From NCBI RefSeq assembly GCF_000720635.1, contig NZ_JOCF01000007.1:1-64000 (forward strand): a stretch of DNA of 64,000 nt, read 5' to 3'. The translations under genes and the position numbers were made by a program. The stretch's first letter is position 1. Every line of letters begins with the position of its first letter. Shown here piece by piece: positions 8,600 through 16,391 of this stretch. The notes beneath the pieces are model-generated. The model saw nothing but the letters and a program-made list of their open reading frames with translations. It did not search any database and had not been told where the DNA came from. Origin of the DNA: Streptomyces sp. NRRL WC-3742 (GTDB lineage: Bacteria; Actinomycetota; Actinomycetes; Streptomycetales; Streptomycetaceae).

Positions 8600-9504
8600 A
8601 GGTTCTGCTCCCGCCGTTGCAGGAGTCGGAGGGTCACGGTCGAGACGACGGCGGTCAGGACGAGCATGACCACGGCGTAGGTCGACGAGTAGCCGACGCG
8701 GTTCTCGTTGAAGCCGATCGTGACGATGTTGTAGGCCAGGGTCGTGGTCGCGTCCGTGCCGGGCCCGCCGTTGGTGATCACCTGGACCTGGTCGTAGGTC
8801 TTGAACGCGTTGATCAGCAGCATGACCGTGTTGATCGTCACCGCGGGTGCGAGCAGGGGCCACGTGACGTGGCGGAAGCGCTGCCACGCGGAGGCGCCGT
8901 CGAGGGTGGATGCCTCGTTGAGCTCGTGCGGGATGGTCTGCAGGCCGGCGAGGTAGACCACGACGCAGAAGCCCACGCTCTGCCAGATGGCGACCGTCGC
9001 CACGCTGTACAGGGCGAGGTGACGGTCGGTCAGCCAGCCGGGAGGCTCGTGCACGCCGAGCTGCGCCAGCATCGTGTCCAGGATCCCGCCGTCGGCCAGG
9101 ATCGCCTGCCAGATGACGCTGACCACCACACCGGACAGGATGACGGGCACGAAGAACACGCTGCGCAGCGCCCGGTAGAGGCGGCTGGAGCGGTCGATGA
9201 GCATCGCGACGGCCAAGCCCAGGGCGTTGGGGACGACGATCGTCAGCACCGCGAGGATCAGCGTGTTGGTCAGGGCGTGATGGAACGCGGGGTCGTCGAG
9301 CAGGTCCTGGTAGTTGCGCAGGCCGATCCAGCGGGTCGGCGGGTTGAACATGTTCCTGTTCGTGAAGCTCTGCCACAGGGCCATCACGGTGGGCAGCGTG
9401 ACGAAGGCGAGGTAGAGGAAGACTCCTGGCCCGGCGAAGCCGAGCCAGTACGACCCGGTCCGCACCCGGTTGCCTCGTGACGCCGTCTTGAGTGCGCTCG
9501 GCAC
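8596..9504 (-). CDS. CUT1 carbohydrate ABC transporter permease (MalF type)
   Basis: A 302-residue permease pairing with the downstream subunit. The EAA loop is ELNEASTLDGASAWQRFRHV, and the segment FVTLPTVMALWQSFTNRN with WIGLRNYQDLL is typical of MalF/UgpA-type proteins. Translation starts at GTG 9504, chosen because GGAGGAGA stands at ideal distance; the open frame extends further upstream without any such signal. It lies 83 bases after the binding-protein gene in the same operon. Confidence 0.9.
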   Translation of the reverse strand: MPSALKTASRGNRVRTGSYWLGFAGPGVFLYLAFVTLPTVMALWQSFTNRNMFNPPTRWIGLRNYQDLLDDPAFHHALTNTLILAVLTIVVPNALGLAVAMLIDRSSRLYRALRSVFFVPVILSGVVVSVIWQAILADGGILDTMLAQLGVHEPPGWLTDRHLALYSVATVAIWQSVGFCVVVYLAGLQTIPHELNEASTLDGASAWQRFRHVTWPLLAPAVTINTVMLLINAFKTYDQVQVITNGGPGTDATTTLAYNIVTIGFNENRVGYSSTYAVVMLVLTAVVSTVTLRLLQRREQNL

Positions 9505-9587
9505 TGTTCTCCTCCTGATCGACGGACGGTCCACCGGTGCGGTGTCCCTGGGCGGGCCGCCGACCGGCGCGGGGTACGACCGGGGTG

Positions 9588-10886
9588 TCAGCCGCTGGTG
9601 TTCTTCCTGTAGGAGTCCTGCATGACCTGGGCGAACTGCGCCGCACTCCTGCCGCCGTTGACCAGGTCGACGATCGCCTTGTACATGTCGTTGGTGACAC
9701 CGGAGGGCAGGGCGTCGTTGACGGCGAACGCCTTGACCGTCCTGTTGGCCGCCACGGCCTTCTGGTACAGCTCGTAGCCGGCCGTGTAGTTGGCGCCCAG
9801 CGTGCTCGGCGGGGTGTAGCCCTTGACCGCCATGAACAGGCCGTCGGCCTTGACCGCGGCATCGAGGTTGTCCTTGTCGGTGCTGAACGCCAGCGCCCAC
9901 TTCTGGGCCAGCGCGACGTTCCTGGACTTGGCGCTGACGGCGGTCCCGCCGCCGGTGTCGGCCGGCATCACGATCTGCCCGCTGTCGGTCGGCCAGGTGA
10001 ACACCCCGACCGGGAAGGAGGGCGGATCGGTGTCGGCGGAGGCCGGGAACCAGCTGCCCATCGGGTACATCGCGGCCTTGTGCTCGCGGAACGCCTGCTC
10101 GGTGTTGGCGTAGCTGCGGCTGAGCCCCGCCTTGTCCAGGTAACCCTCCGAGGCGAGCGTGGCCACCTTCTGCGCGGCGGCCACGAACCGGGGATCGGTG
10201 AAGGACGCCTTGCCGGAGGCGAGGTCCGCCACGAACGTCGGGGCCGCGGGGTACAGGTCCGCACTGACGGCGGCGACCAGCGGGTACTGGTCGGCCCAGC
10301 TGTCGGCGCCGCCGCCGCCGATCTCGATCGGGGTGATGCCGGCGGCCTTGAGCTCGGCGCAGTCGGCCAGGAACTCCGACCAGGTCGTCGGCGGGTGGTC
10401 GATCCCGGCCTTGGCGAAGTCGTCCTTGTTGTAGTAGACCATCGGCACGGCCTGGGTGGCCCAAGGCGTCTGGTAGCTCCTGCCGTTGATCGAGTTGGCC
10501 ATGGGGTCCACGAAGCCGGTCAGCTGGTCGGCCGTGAACGGGGCCAGGGCGCCGGCCTTGACGAAGTCGGTCGGCGAGATGCCGATCATCACGTCCGGAA
10601 GCTGGCCCGAGGCGAGCAGCTGCTTCGCGTAGGTGGTGTAGTCGGTGTTCGGCGTCACCAGCTTCCTGATCGTGACGCCGGGGACCTTGGCGCTGGTGCG
10701 TGCGATCGCCGCGTCCCAGTACGCGGCGTTCAGGTTCGGCGTCTCGAACGTGAGGAACGTCAGCGTGACGCCGCCCGAGGCGCCGCCACCCGATGTGGAC
10801 GAGCCGCCCGCGGAACAGCCTGCGGTCAGTGCGAGCGCGGCCGTGGCCGCGGTGAGGAACACGAGCCGGCGGGAACGTCCGAGCAT
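9588..10886 (-). CDS. CUT1 sugar-binding lipoprotein
   Basis: A 432-residue extracellular solute-binding protein of the family-1 type. A lipoprotein signal (RRLVFLTAATAALALTAGCS) puts the lipid-modified cysteine at about residue 24, followed by a Ser/Gly linker and a mature domain with typical elements (VTLTFLTFETPNLNAAYWD, ADQLTGFVD, FAKAGIDHPPTTWSEFLADC, AMYPMGSWF). The start at 10886 has GAAGGACA upstream. It is the first gene of the operon running to 3351 and is transcribed divergently from the LacI gene. The ligand cannot be read from sequence; context suggests an oligosaccharide released by the GH29-like or unassigned secreted glycosidase. Confidence 0.88.
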   Translation of the reverse strand: MLGRSRRLVFLTAATAALALTAGCSAGGSSTSGGGASGGVTLTFLTFETPNLNAAYWDAAIARTSAKVPGVTIRKLVTPNTDYTTYAKQLLASGQLPDVMIGISPTDFVKAGALAPFTADQLTGFVDPMANSINGRSYQTPWATQAVPMVYYNKDDFAKAGIDHPPTTWSEFLADCAELKAAGITPIEIGGGGADSWADQYPLVAAVSADLYPAAPTFVADLASGKASFTDPRFVAAAQKVATLASEGYLDKAGLSRSYANTEQAFREHKAAMYPMGSWFPASADTDPPSFPVGVFTWPTDSGQIVMPADTGGGTAVSAKSRNVALAQKWALAFSTDKDNLDAAVKADGLFMAVKGYTPPSTLGANYTAGYELYQKAVAANRTVKAFAVNDALPSGVTNDMYKAIVDLVNGGRSAAQFAQVMQDSYRKNTSG

Positions 10887-10972
10887 GGTGGCTGTCCTTC
10901 GGGGGCGCCGCCGGCGGGGGTCGGCGGGATGAGGACGGGACGGGGGCCGCGGAGAGGGCTCGCCCGTCGTCA

Positions 10973-10986
10973 TGAATGCGTATTCA
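10973..10986. promoter_or_regulatory. LacI-type operator 1
   Basis: TGAATGCGTATTCA is a 14-bp near-palindrome (12 of 14 bases symmetrical) with the central CG typical of LacI-family operators. It lies 87 bases upstream of the binding-protein start, where it would control the importer operon. Confidence 0.65.
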
Positions 10987-11103
10987 CGTTGGCGGCGACG
11001 TTAGCTCCGCCCGAATCGGCGGTCAAGACCCGTGGGTGGAAGCGGCTCGTGAGCGGATTGACAGCCTCGACATGCCCTGCCCAGGATGGACCCGCCCTGG
11101 GAG

Positions 11104-11117
11104 TGAATGCGTATTCC
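11104..11117. promoter_or_regulatory. LacI-type operator 2
   Basis: The first 13 bases (TGAATGCGTATTC) are identical to the site at 10973, 131 bases away, and the site sits 42 bases before the LacI start codon. The pair suggests autoregulation and possibly looping between the divergent promoters. Confidence 0.65.
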
Positions 11118-11158
11118 TACGCACGGTTACCCGGGGCCGGAGAGGAACACCGAACACC

Positions 11159-12223
11159 ATGGCCACCAGTGAGGATGTGGCTCGGCTGGCAGGGGTCTCC
11201 CAGGCGACCGTGTCGCGCACCTTCTCGGGTTCGGCGCGGGTGAGCGAGGCCACCCGGGCCAAGGTCGAGGCCGCCGCGACCGCGCTCGGCTACGTGCCGG
11301 ACGCTGCGGCGCAGAGCCTGGTCACCGCGACGTCCAGGACGATCGCCCTGAACGCGTTCGGCAACGAGGCGCTGCTGTCCCTGCTGTCCCGGCCCGACCT
11401 GTACTTCTACATCGGGGTGCTGCGGGCGCTGCAGGAGCACGCCGCACTCGCCGGCTACGACCTGCTGATGCCCTCCACGCCCGACCGGCCCGACCGGTCC
11501 GACGGCGCCGGCTACATCCGCCGACTGCGTTCGCGCAAGGTGGCCGGCGTCATCAGCCTGGGCGCCCCCCTGGACACGCGCAGGCAGGCGCTGCTGGAGT
11601 CGGGCATGCCGACGGTGTTCATCGACGCGGCGGGATCGGGGCCGAGGGCCACCCATGTGAGCTCCGACAACGTCGACGGTGCCAGGCAGGCGGTACGTCA
11701 TCTGCTGGAACTCGGCCACCGGAAGATCGCCCGCATCGCCGTCCCCGAGACCGTACTGCCCGGGCGCGACCGCGCGGCCGGTGCCCGCGCCGCGCTGGCC
11801 GACGCGGGTGTGCTGGAGGACCCCAGGCTGGTGGTTCCTTCGGACTGGACCCCCGAGGGCGCCTACGACGCGACGACCATCCTGTTGGCCGGCGGCGTCG
11901 AGTTCACCGCAGTGGTCGCGGAGAGCGACATCGAGGCGTTCGCGGTGATCCACGCGCTGACCGACCACAGGCGGCGGGTGCCGGAGGACGTCTCCGTGAT
12001 CGGCTTCGACGACCTGGACCTGTGCACCTTGATGCGGCCCGCCCTGACCACCGTGCACCAGGACGTCCACCGGATCGGGGCGCGCGCGGTGGAGGCGCTG
12101 CTGCACACCATCGAGCAGGGCGGCGCCCCGGACCCGATCGTCGTCCCGGCCCGTCTGGTGGTGCGCGACTCCACCGCGCCGCCCCCGGCGGCCTCCGGAA
12201 TCACGTCTGCCGCATCGGCCTGA
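11159..12223 (+). CDS. LacI-family transcriptional regulator
   Basis: A 354-residue repressor. The N-terminal helix-turn-helix and hinge are canonical (SEDVARLAGVSQATVSRTFS, then ATALGYVPDAAAQSL), followed by a periplasmic-binding-protein-like sensor domain with the usual LGHRKIARI and VSVIGFDDLDLC elements. ATG 11159 is chosen because AGAGGA lies just upstream and the HTH begins at residue 4; the longer open frame adds only unstructured sequence. It is divergent from the importer operon 10886-3351, with two copies of TGAATGCGTATTC between them. It probably represses that operon until a sugar from the pathway binds. Confidence 0.92.
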   Translation: MATSEDVARLAGVSQATVSRTFSGSARVSEATRAKVEAAATALGYVPDAAAQSLVTATSRTIALNAFGNEALLSLLSRPDLYFYIGVLRALQEHAALAGYDLLMPSTPDRPDRSDGAGYIRRLRSRKVAGVISLGAPLDTRRQALLESGMPTVFIDAAGSGPRATHVSSDNVDGARQAVRHLLELGHRKIARIAVPETVLPGRDRAAGARAALADAGVLEDPRLVVPSDWTPEGAYDATTILLAGGVEFTAVVAESDIEAFAVIHALTDHRRRVPEDVSVIGFDDLDLCTLMRPALTTVHQDVHRIGARAVEALLHTIEQGGAPDPIVVPARLVVRDSTAPPPAASGITSAASA

Positions 12224-12263
12224 ACCGCGGGTGCAGACCTTCGGCTCGGGGTGAAACGGTCTG

Positions 12264-12294
12264 CTCATCAGAACCTCAGGTTCTCCGTGGCACT
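12264..12294 (+). promoter_or_regulatory. 31-bp conserved upstream element, copy A
   Basis: GCTCATCAGAACCTCAGG followed by TTCTCCGTGGCAC matches a second site at 30110-30140 at 25 of 31 positions. The core AGAACCTCAGGTTCT is an inverted repeat with one central base. It lies 218 bases before the next start codon, in the same orientation as copy B relative to its gene. Function unknown. Confidence 0.4.
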
Positions 12295-12481
12295 CTCATC
12301 GCGTGCAGGCCACCCGGCTCGCACCGGAGGACGGGCTCCGACGCGGCCCAGGCCCACGGGTCGCCGGCACCGGTGGGTACCGCCGCCATCGCCACCTGGC
12401 GGACGGCCGTACGACCGGCACCGGCCCGGACCGGGTGCCACCTCCTGACCATCCGGACAGCGGCGGAAGACGGGCGAGATC

Positions 12482-13090
12482 ATGGCGGCGGATCAACGGC
12501 AGCTCCAGCGTGGGCAGTTCCTCCGAGAGGCGGCGGCATTCCAGCGTGCCAACGCCGGCGGCAGCCGGTACCTGGCACGGATCGCGTTCCCCTCCGCCGA
12601 GGATTCGAACGGGGTCCCCCTCGTCCTGGTCACCACGGTGAGTCCCAGGTCGGGAGCGCCGGTGCTGCTGCCGGCCACGGCGACCCGGCACGACCTTCAC
12701 GTCGCCCTCGCCTCCGAAGGCGGATGGGCTGCCCCGGACCCGAGGCCCCTGACCCGGTTCCCGGTGACGGGGGAGGCGCCGCCCCTGCTGGTCTACGCCG
12801 ACCTCCTCGAGGACATCGGCGACCTCCTGTTCACTTTCACCGACTACCCCGCCAACGTCGGCCGCCCGGACGTCGTGGCCAGCCTGGACACCGTCGGCCT
12901 CGTCGGCGAGACCACCGCGGTGGTCGAGGTGTCCGCCCTCGGTTCGGTCCACCGGGTCAGCATCCCGCTGGACTCCGGATTCCCGCTGGTGGCCGTGCCG
13001 TTGGAGATCGCCGAGCACCTGCTGACGGTTCGGCCGTCCGAGGACGGCGCTCCCTCCGCCGAGTGGGAGTACCCCGTCGGCCGGTGCTGA
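12482..13090 (+). CDS. Hypothetical protein, 202 aa
   Basis: A 202-residue protein that I do not recognise. It has no signal peptide, membrane segment or cysteine cluster; its only cysteine is the last residue. The sequence is rich in hydrophobic strand-like segments (VPLVLVTTVSP, APPLLVYADLLEDIGDLLF, TTAVVEVSALGSVHRVSIPL), suggesting a compact alpha/beta cytoplasmic protein. Third-position GC bias matches real genes of the window. It stands alone between the LacI gene and the GH141-like gene. A 31-bp element shared with the region before the GH13 gene lies upstream. The ribosome-binding site before ATG 12482 is weak, so the start is uncertain. Confidence 0.55.
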   Translation: MAADQRQLQRGQFLREAAAFQRANAGGSRYLARIAFPSAEDSNGVPLVLVTTVSPRSGAPVLLPATATRHDLHVALASEGGWAAPDPRPLTRFPVTGEAPPLLVYADLLEDIGDLLFTFTDYPANVGRPDVVASLDTVGLVGETTAVVEVSALGSVHRVSIPLDSGFPLVAVPLEIAEHLLTVRPSEDGAPSAEWEYPVGRC

Positions 13091-13121
13091 CGGCGGGCAA
13101 CGCCCAGATTTGTCCACTCCA

Positions 13122-13150
13122 TTGACATTGATCGGATGCTTGTTCACTAT
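13122..13150 (+). promoter_or_regulatory. Promoter with embedded CATCSGATG-type half-operator, for the GH141-like gene
   Basis: A consensus -35 (TTGACA, 13122-13127), a 17-base spacer and a -10 (CACTAT, 13145-13150) give a vegetative-type promoter. ATCGGATG at 13131-13138, inside the spacer, matches the motif recurring at the fucose operon, so a bound regulator would block polymerase. Confidence 0.6.
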
Positions 13151-13191
13151 CGGGCCTGAAATGCACGCATTCAGCGCCCCGATCACTCGCT

Positions 13192-13204
13192 GACATCCGA
13201 TGTC
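13192..13204. promoter_or_regulatory. GntR-type operator, perfect palindrome
   Basis: GACATCCGATGTC is a perfect 6-1-6 palindrome, 27 bases before the GH141-like start codon and about 35 bases downstream of the expected transcription start. It is the best copy of the motif found near the GntR gene and both fucose transcription units. Confidence 0.65.
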
Positions 13205-13230
13205 TAGGCAATGTCGCAAGGAGTACCCCC

Positions 13231-16200
13231 ATGGCTCCGCCCACCCTGCGGACAGCGGCCGTGGCTGTCGCCACGGCTGCCACCCTGGTCGCCACCGTCG
13301 GCAGTCTCGCCGCCACCCCGGCGCGTGCCGCCGTCCAGACCGTCCTGTACGCCTCCCCCTCCGGCTCGGGAAGCGCCTGCACCCTTGCCGCCCCCTGCTC
13401 CCTCACCGCCGCCCGCGACCTGGTCCGCACTCTCGCCCCGAGCATGAGCGGCGACATCGCCGTGCAACTGCGCGGCGGCACCTACCGGTTGGCCGCGTCC
13501 TTCGAGCTCGGCCCCCAGGATTCCGGTACCGGCGGCCACACCGTCGTCTACCAGGCGTACCCGGGTGAGCAGCCGGTGCTCAGCGGCGGCCGGCAGGTCA
13601 CCGGCTTCACCCAGGTCGATGCGGCCAAGAACATCTGGAAGGCCCCCGCTCCGGCCGGAGCCCAGGGTCTGCAGATGTACGTCAACGGCCAGCGCGCGGA
13701 CCGCACCCGCTCCGCGCTCAACCCGGCGGGATTCAGGAAGTCCGCCGCGGGGTTCACCACCGCCGATCCCTCGTACACCACCTGGCGCAACCCCTCCGAC
13801 GTGCAGATCGCCGCCCTGTCCTACTGGAAGCACCTGCGCTGCCCGCTGTCCGGCATCACCGCGGCGGACGGGGGCTCCAGCCTCGACGCCGCCCAGCCGT
13901 GCTGGGCGAACAGCACGGAGTCGCCCGCGCCCGGGTACCCGTACAACGGATCCGGCCGCCCCCCGTTCGACCCGCTCAGCTGGATCGAGAACGCCTACGA
14001 ACTCCTCTCCGCTCCTGGGCAGTTCTACCTGGACCGGACCGGAGTGGTGGACGGCAGCGGGACGCCGCAGGTGTACTACATCCCCCGCACCGGGGAGAAC
14101 CTCGCCGCCGCGGACGTCGAACTGCCCACGCTGGAAACCCTGGTGAACGTCGCCGGGACTCCGGGCCACCTGGCGCCCGTCAACGACGACGACACGAGCG
14201 CCGTGTACGGGGGCTCCTGGGCCGTCTCCGGCAAGCGCGGGTACGGCGACCTCGGCGACGACGTGCACTTCACCCACACCGACGGCGACTCGGTCGCCTA
14301 CACCTTCGACGGCACCGGCCTGGACGTGCTCGGCGAGACCAACACCGACGAAGGCGGCCTGGACGTCTACGTCGACGGCGTGCGCACCGGTTCGGCCTCC
14401 GCGTACAGCTCCACCCGGCTCGCACAGCAGGTGATCGCCTCGGTCCGCGGTCTCGCCAAGGGCTCGCACACCGTGAAACTGGTCAAGACCGGCGGTGGCG
14501 TCCTGACGGTCGACGCCTTCACAGTCGTGCCCGACGTGGTCGCGCCGGTCCACGACATCGCCTTCCAGGGCATCACCTTCTCGTACGCCACCTGGTTGCA
14601 GCCCGCCGGCCCGGACGGCTACGCGGACAACCAGGCCGGCGTCCTGTGGGCGGGCAGGTCGACCCAGGTGGTGCGCACCCCGGGGGCGGTCCAGGTGCAC
14701 CACGGGCAGCGGATCTCGATCACCGGCGGCGAGATCAGCCACGTCGGCGGCAATGCCGTGGATCTGGCCGACGGCACGCAGGACTCCGGCATCACGGGCA
14801 ACCGCATCCAGGACACCTCAGGGGCGGGAGTGTGGGTCGGGGAGGTCGACGACTACTACCTCAACGACACCGCGCTGATGACCTCCGGTGACACGGTCTC
14901 GGACAACGCGATCGTGAACATCGGCCGCGAGTACGCCGACGCGGTCGGCATCATGGTCGGCAACTCCCGCGCCGTCACCGTCGCCCACAACGAGATCGCC
15001 CACACCCCGTACTCCGGGATCTCGGTGGGCTGGGGCTGGGGATGGGCCACCCAGGGCGTCGCCCAGCACGGCACCGTCTACTCCGGCGGCAACCGGATCC
15101 TGGCCAACTACGTCCACGACACCATGCGCGTCCTCGAGGACGGCGGCCCGGTCTACACCCTCGGCGGCCAGGGCACCGGCGACGGCAATGCCACGTCCGT
15201 GGTGGCCGGCAACGTCCTCGCCGTCTCCACCGGCAACAACGGCGCGGCCTACGGCCTGTACCACGACGAGGGCAGTTCCAACTGGGACAGCTACGACAAC
15301 GTCATCAGCCAGATGGGCAGCGACTGGAACCACGAGTGGCTCTGGACGATCCACGACATCACCATCCACAACAACTACACCGACACCTCCCGCTACCTGA
15401 ACAACGGCACCAGGGTCGACGTCAACAGCAACAACACCGTGGTGACGAACGGCTCCTGGCCGCAGGGCGCCAAGGACATCATCGCCCGGGCGGGCCTGGA
15501 AACCGGCTACAGGTCCCTGATGCCGCCGGACGCCGACCTGCTCAACGACAGCGACTACGGCGGCCTGACGGCCCCGGCGACCATCTCCTACACCGGCAGC
15601 TGGAACGTCTACAGCATGCGCCAGACCGGCGACCTGGGCGCCGACGTCCACGCCACCCCGGCCAACGGCGACACGGCCACCATCAAGTTCACCGGCACCG
15701 GCCTGCGCGTCCTCGGTGAACTCTCCTCCGACCAGGGCCAACTGGCCGTCACCCTGGACGGCGCCCCCGCCGGCACCGTCGACACCTCCACCGCCGGCGC
15801 ACGCCAGGCCCAGGTCGCCATCTACCGGACCGCGAACCTGCCCTACGGCAACCACACCGTCACCCTGACCAAGACCAGCGGCAGCACGGCCACCATCGAC
15901 GGCTTCCAACTGGACCACTCCGTCAACGACACCGACCCGTCGCTCGCCTACTCCGGCAACTGGTCCCACCTCACCGGCCGCGGCTTCGGCGACTTCAACG
16001 ACGACGTCCACTGCACCACCACCGACGGCGACTCGGTCACCGCCACCTTCAACGGCACCGGCGCCGACGTGGCCACCGAGACCAACAGCGACGAGGGCAC
16101 CATGGACGTCTACGTCGACGGCCAACTCCGCGGAAGCGTCAGCGCCAACACCCCCACCCGCACCGCCCAGCAGCGGGTCTACACGATCGACGGGCTGCCC

Positions 16201-16275
16201 TACGGAGTGCACACCCTGAAGCTGGTCAAGACCGGCGGCGACTACCTGCTGGTCGACCGCCTGACCTACCGCTAG
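13231..16275 (+). CDS. Secreted GH141-like parallel beta-helix protein with three repeat modules
   Basis: A 1014-residue exported protein. The signal peptide (AAVAVATAATLVATVGSL) cleaves near ARA-AVQ. A right-handed beta-helix begins with TVLYASPSGSGSACTLAAPC and YPGEQPVLSGGRQVTGF, the layout of family GH141, whose characterised members are an alpha-L-fucosidase and a xylanase. At about residues 315-433 a roughly 120-residue module (GDDVHFTHTDGDSVAYTF, LDVYVDGVRTG, HTVKLVKTGG) is inserted inside the helix, which resumes with VHDIAFQGITFSYATW. Two more copies form the C-terminus (about 770-895 and 897-1013). AAGGAG precedes the start. A promoter and two GntR-type operator sites lie upstream, tying it to the fucose regulon. 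Fucosidase activity is inferred. Confidence 0.75.
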   Translation: MAPPTLRTAAVAVATAATLVATVGSLAATPARAAVQTVLYASPSGSGSACTLAAPCSLTAARDLVRTLAPSMSGDIAVQLRGGTYRLAASFELGPQDSGTGGHTVVYQAYPGEQPVLSGGRQVTGFTQVDAAKNIWKAPAPAGAQGLQMYVNGQRADRTRSALNPAGFRKSAAGFTTADPSYTTWRNPSDVQIAALSYWKHLRCPLSGITAADGGSSLDAAQPCWANSTESPAPGYPYNGSGRPPFDPLSWIENAYELLSAPGQFYLDRTGVVDGSGTPQVYYIPRTGENLAAADVELPTLETLVNVAGTPGHLAPVNDDDTSAVYGGSWAVSGKRGYGDLGDDVHFTHTDGDSVAYTFDGTGLDVLGETNTDEGGLDVYVDGVRTGSASAYSSTRLAQQVIASVRGLAKGSHTVKLVKTGGGVLTVDAFTVVPDVVAPVHDIAFQGITFSYATWLQPAGPDGYADNQAGVLWAGRSTQVVRTPGAVQVHHGQRISITGGEISHVGGNAVDLADGTQDSGITGNRIQDTSGAGVWVGEVDDYYLNDTALMTSGDTVSDNAIVNIGREYADAVGIMVGNSRAVTVAHNEIAHTPYSGISVGWGWGWATQGVAQHGTVYSGGNRILANYVHDTMRVLEDGGPVYTLGGQGTGDGNATSVVAGNVLAVSTGNNGAAYGLYHDEGSSNWDSYDNVISQMGSDWNHEWLWTIHDITIHNNYTDTSRYLNNGTRVDVNSNNTVVTNGSWPQGAKDIIARAGLETGYRSLMPPDADLLNDSDYGGLTAPATISYTGSWNVYSMRQTGDLGADVHATPANGDTATIKFTGTGLRVLGELSSDQGQLAVTLDGAPAGTVDTSTAGARQAQVAIYRTANLPYGNHTVTLTKTSGSTATIDGFQLDHSVNDTDPSLAYSGNWSHLTGRGFGDFNDDVHCTTTDGDSVTATFNGTGADVATETNSDEGTMDVYVDGQLRGSVSANTPTRTAQQRVYTIDGLPYGVHTLKLVKTGGDYLLVDRLTYR

Positions 16276-16277
16276 AG

Positions 16278-16319
16278 ACGGCGGGCCGACCGGGGCAGCA
16301 GACCCGGTCGGCCCGCCGT
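16278..16319 (+). terminator. Strong terminator hairpin after the GH141-like gene
   Basis: A perfect 17-bp inverted repeat (ACGGCGGGCCGACCGGG at 16278-16294, complement at 16303-16319) with an 8-base loop follows the stop codon by two bases. It separates this gene from the GH2 sequence, which starts 72 bases later. Confidence 0.8.
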
Positions 16320-16391
16320 ACCAGCGAGAATCCGCCGCTACGGAGTGTCTCGTGCGACTCGCGGGGGGCCGCGAGCCCGCGAACGTCGATC

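Noticed and set aside
13157..13173. TGAAATGCACGCATTCA as a third operator of the first LacI regulator
   Set aside because: The half-site spacing differs by three bases from the two clear copies and the central CG is displaced; kept only as a remark.
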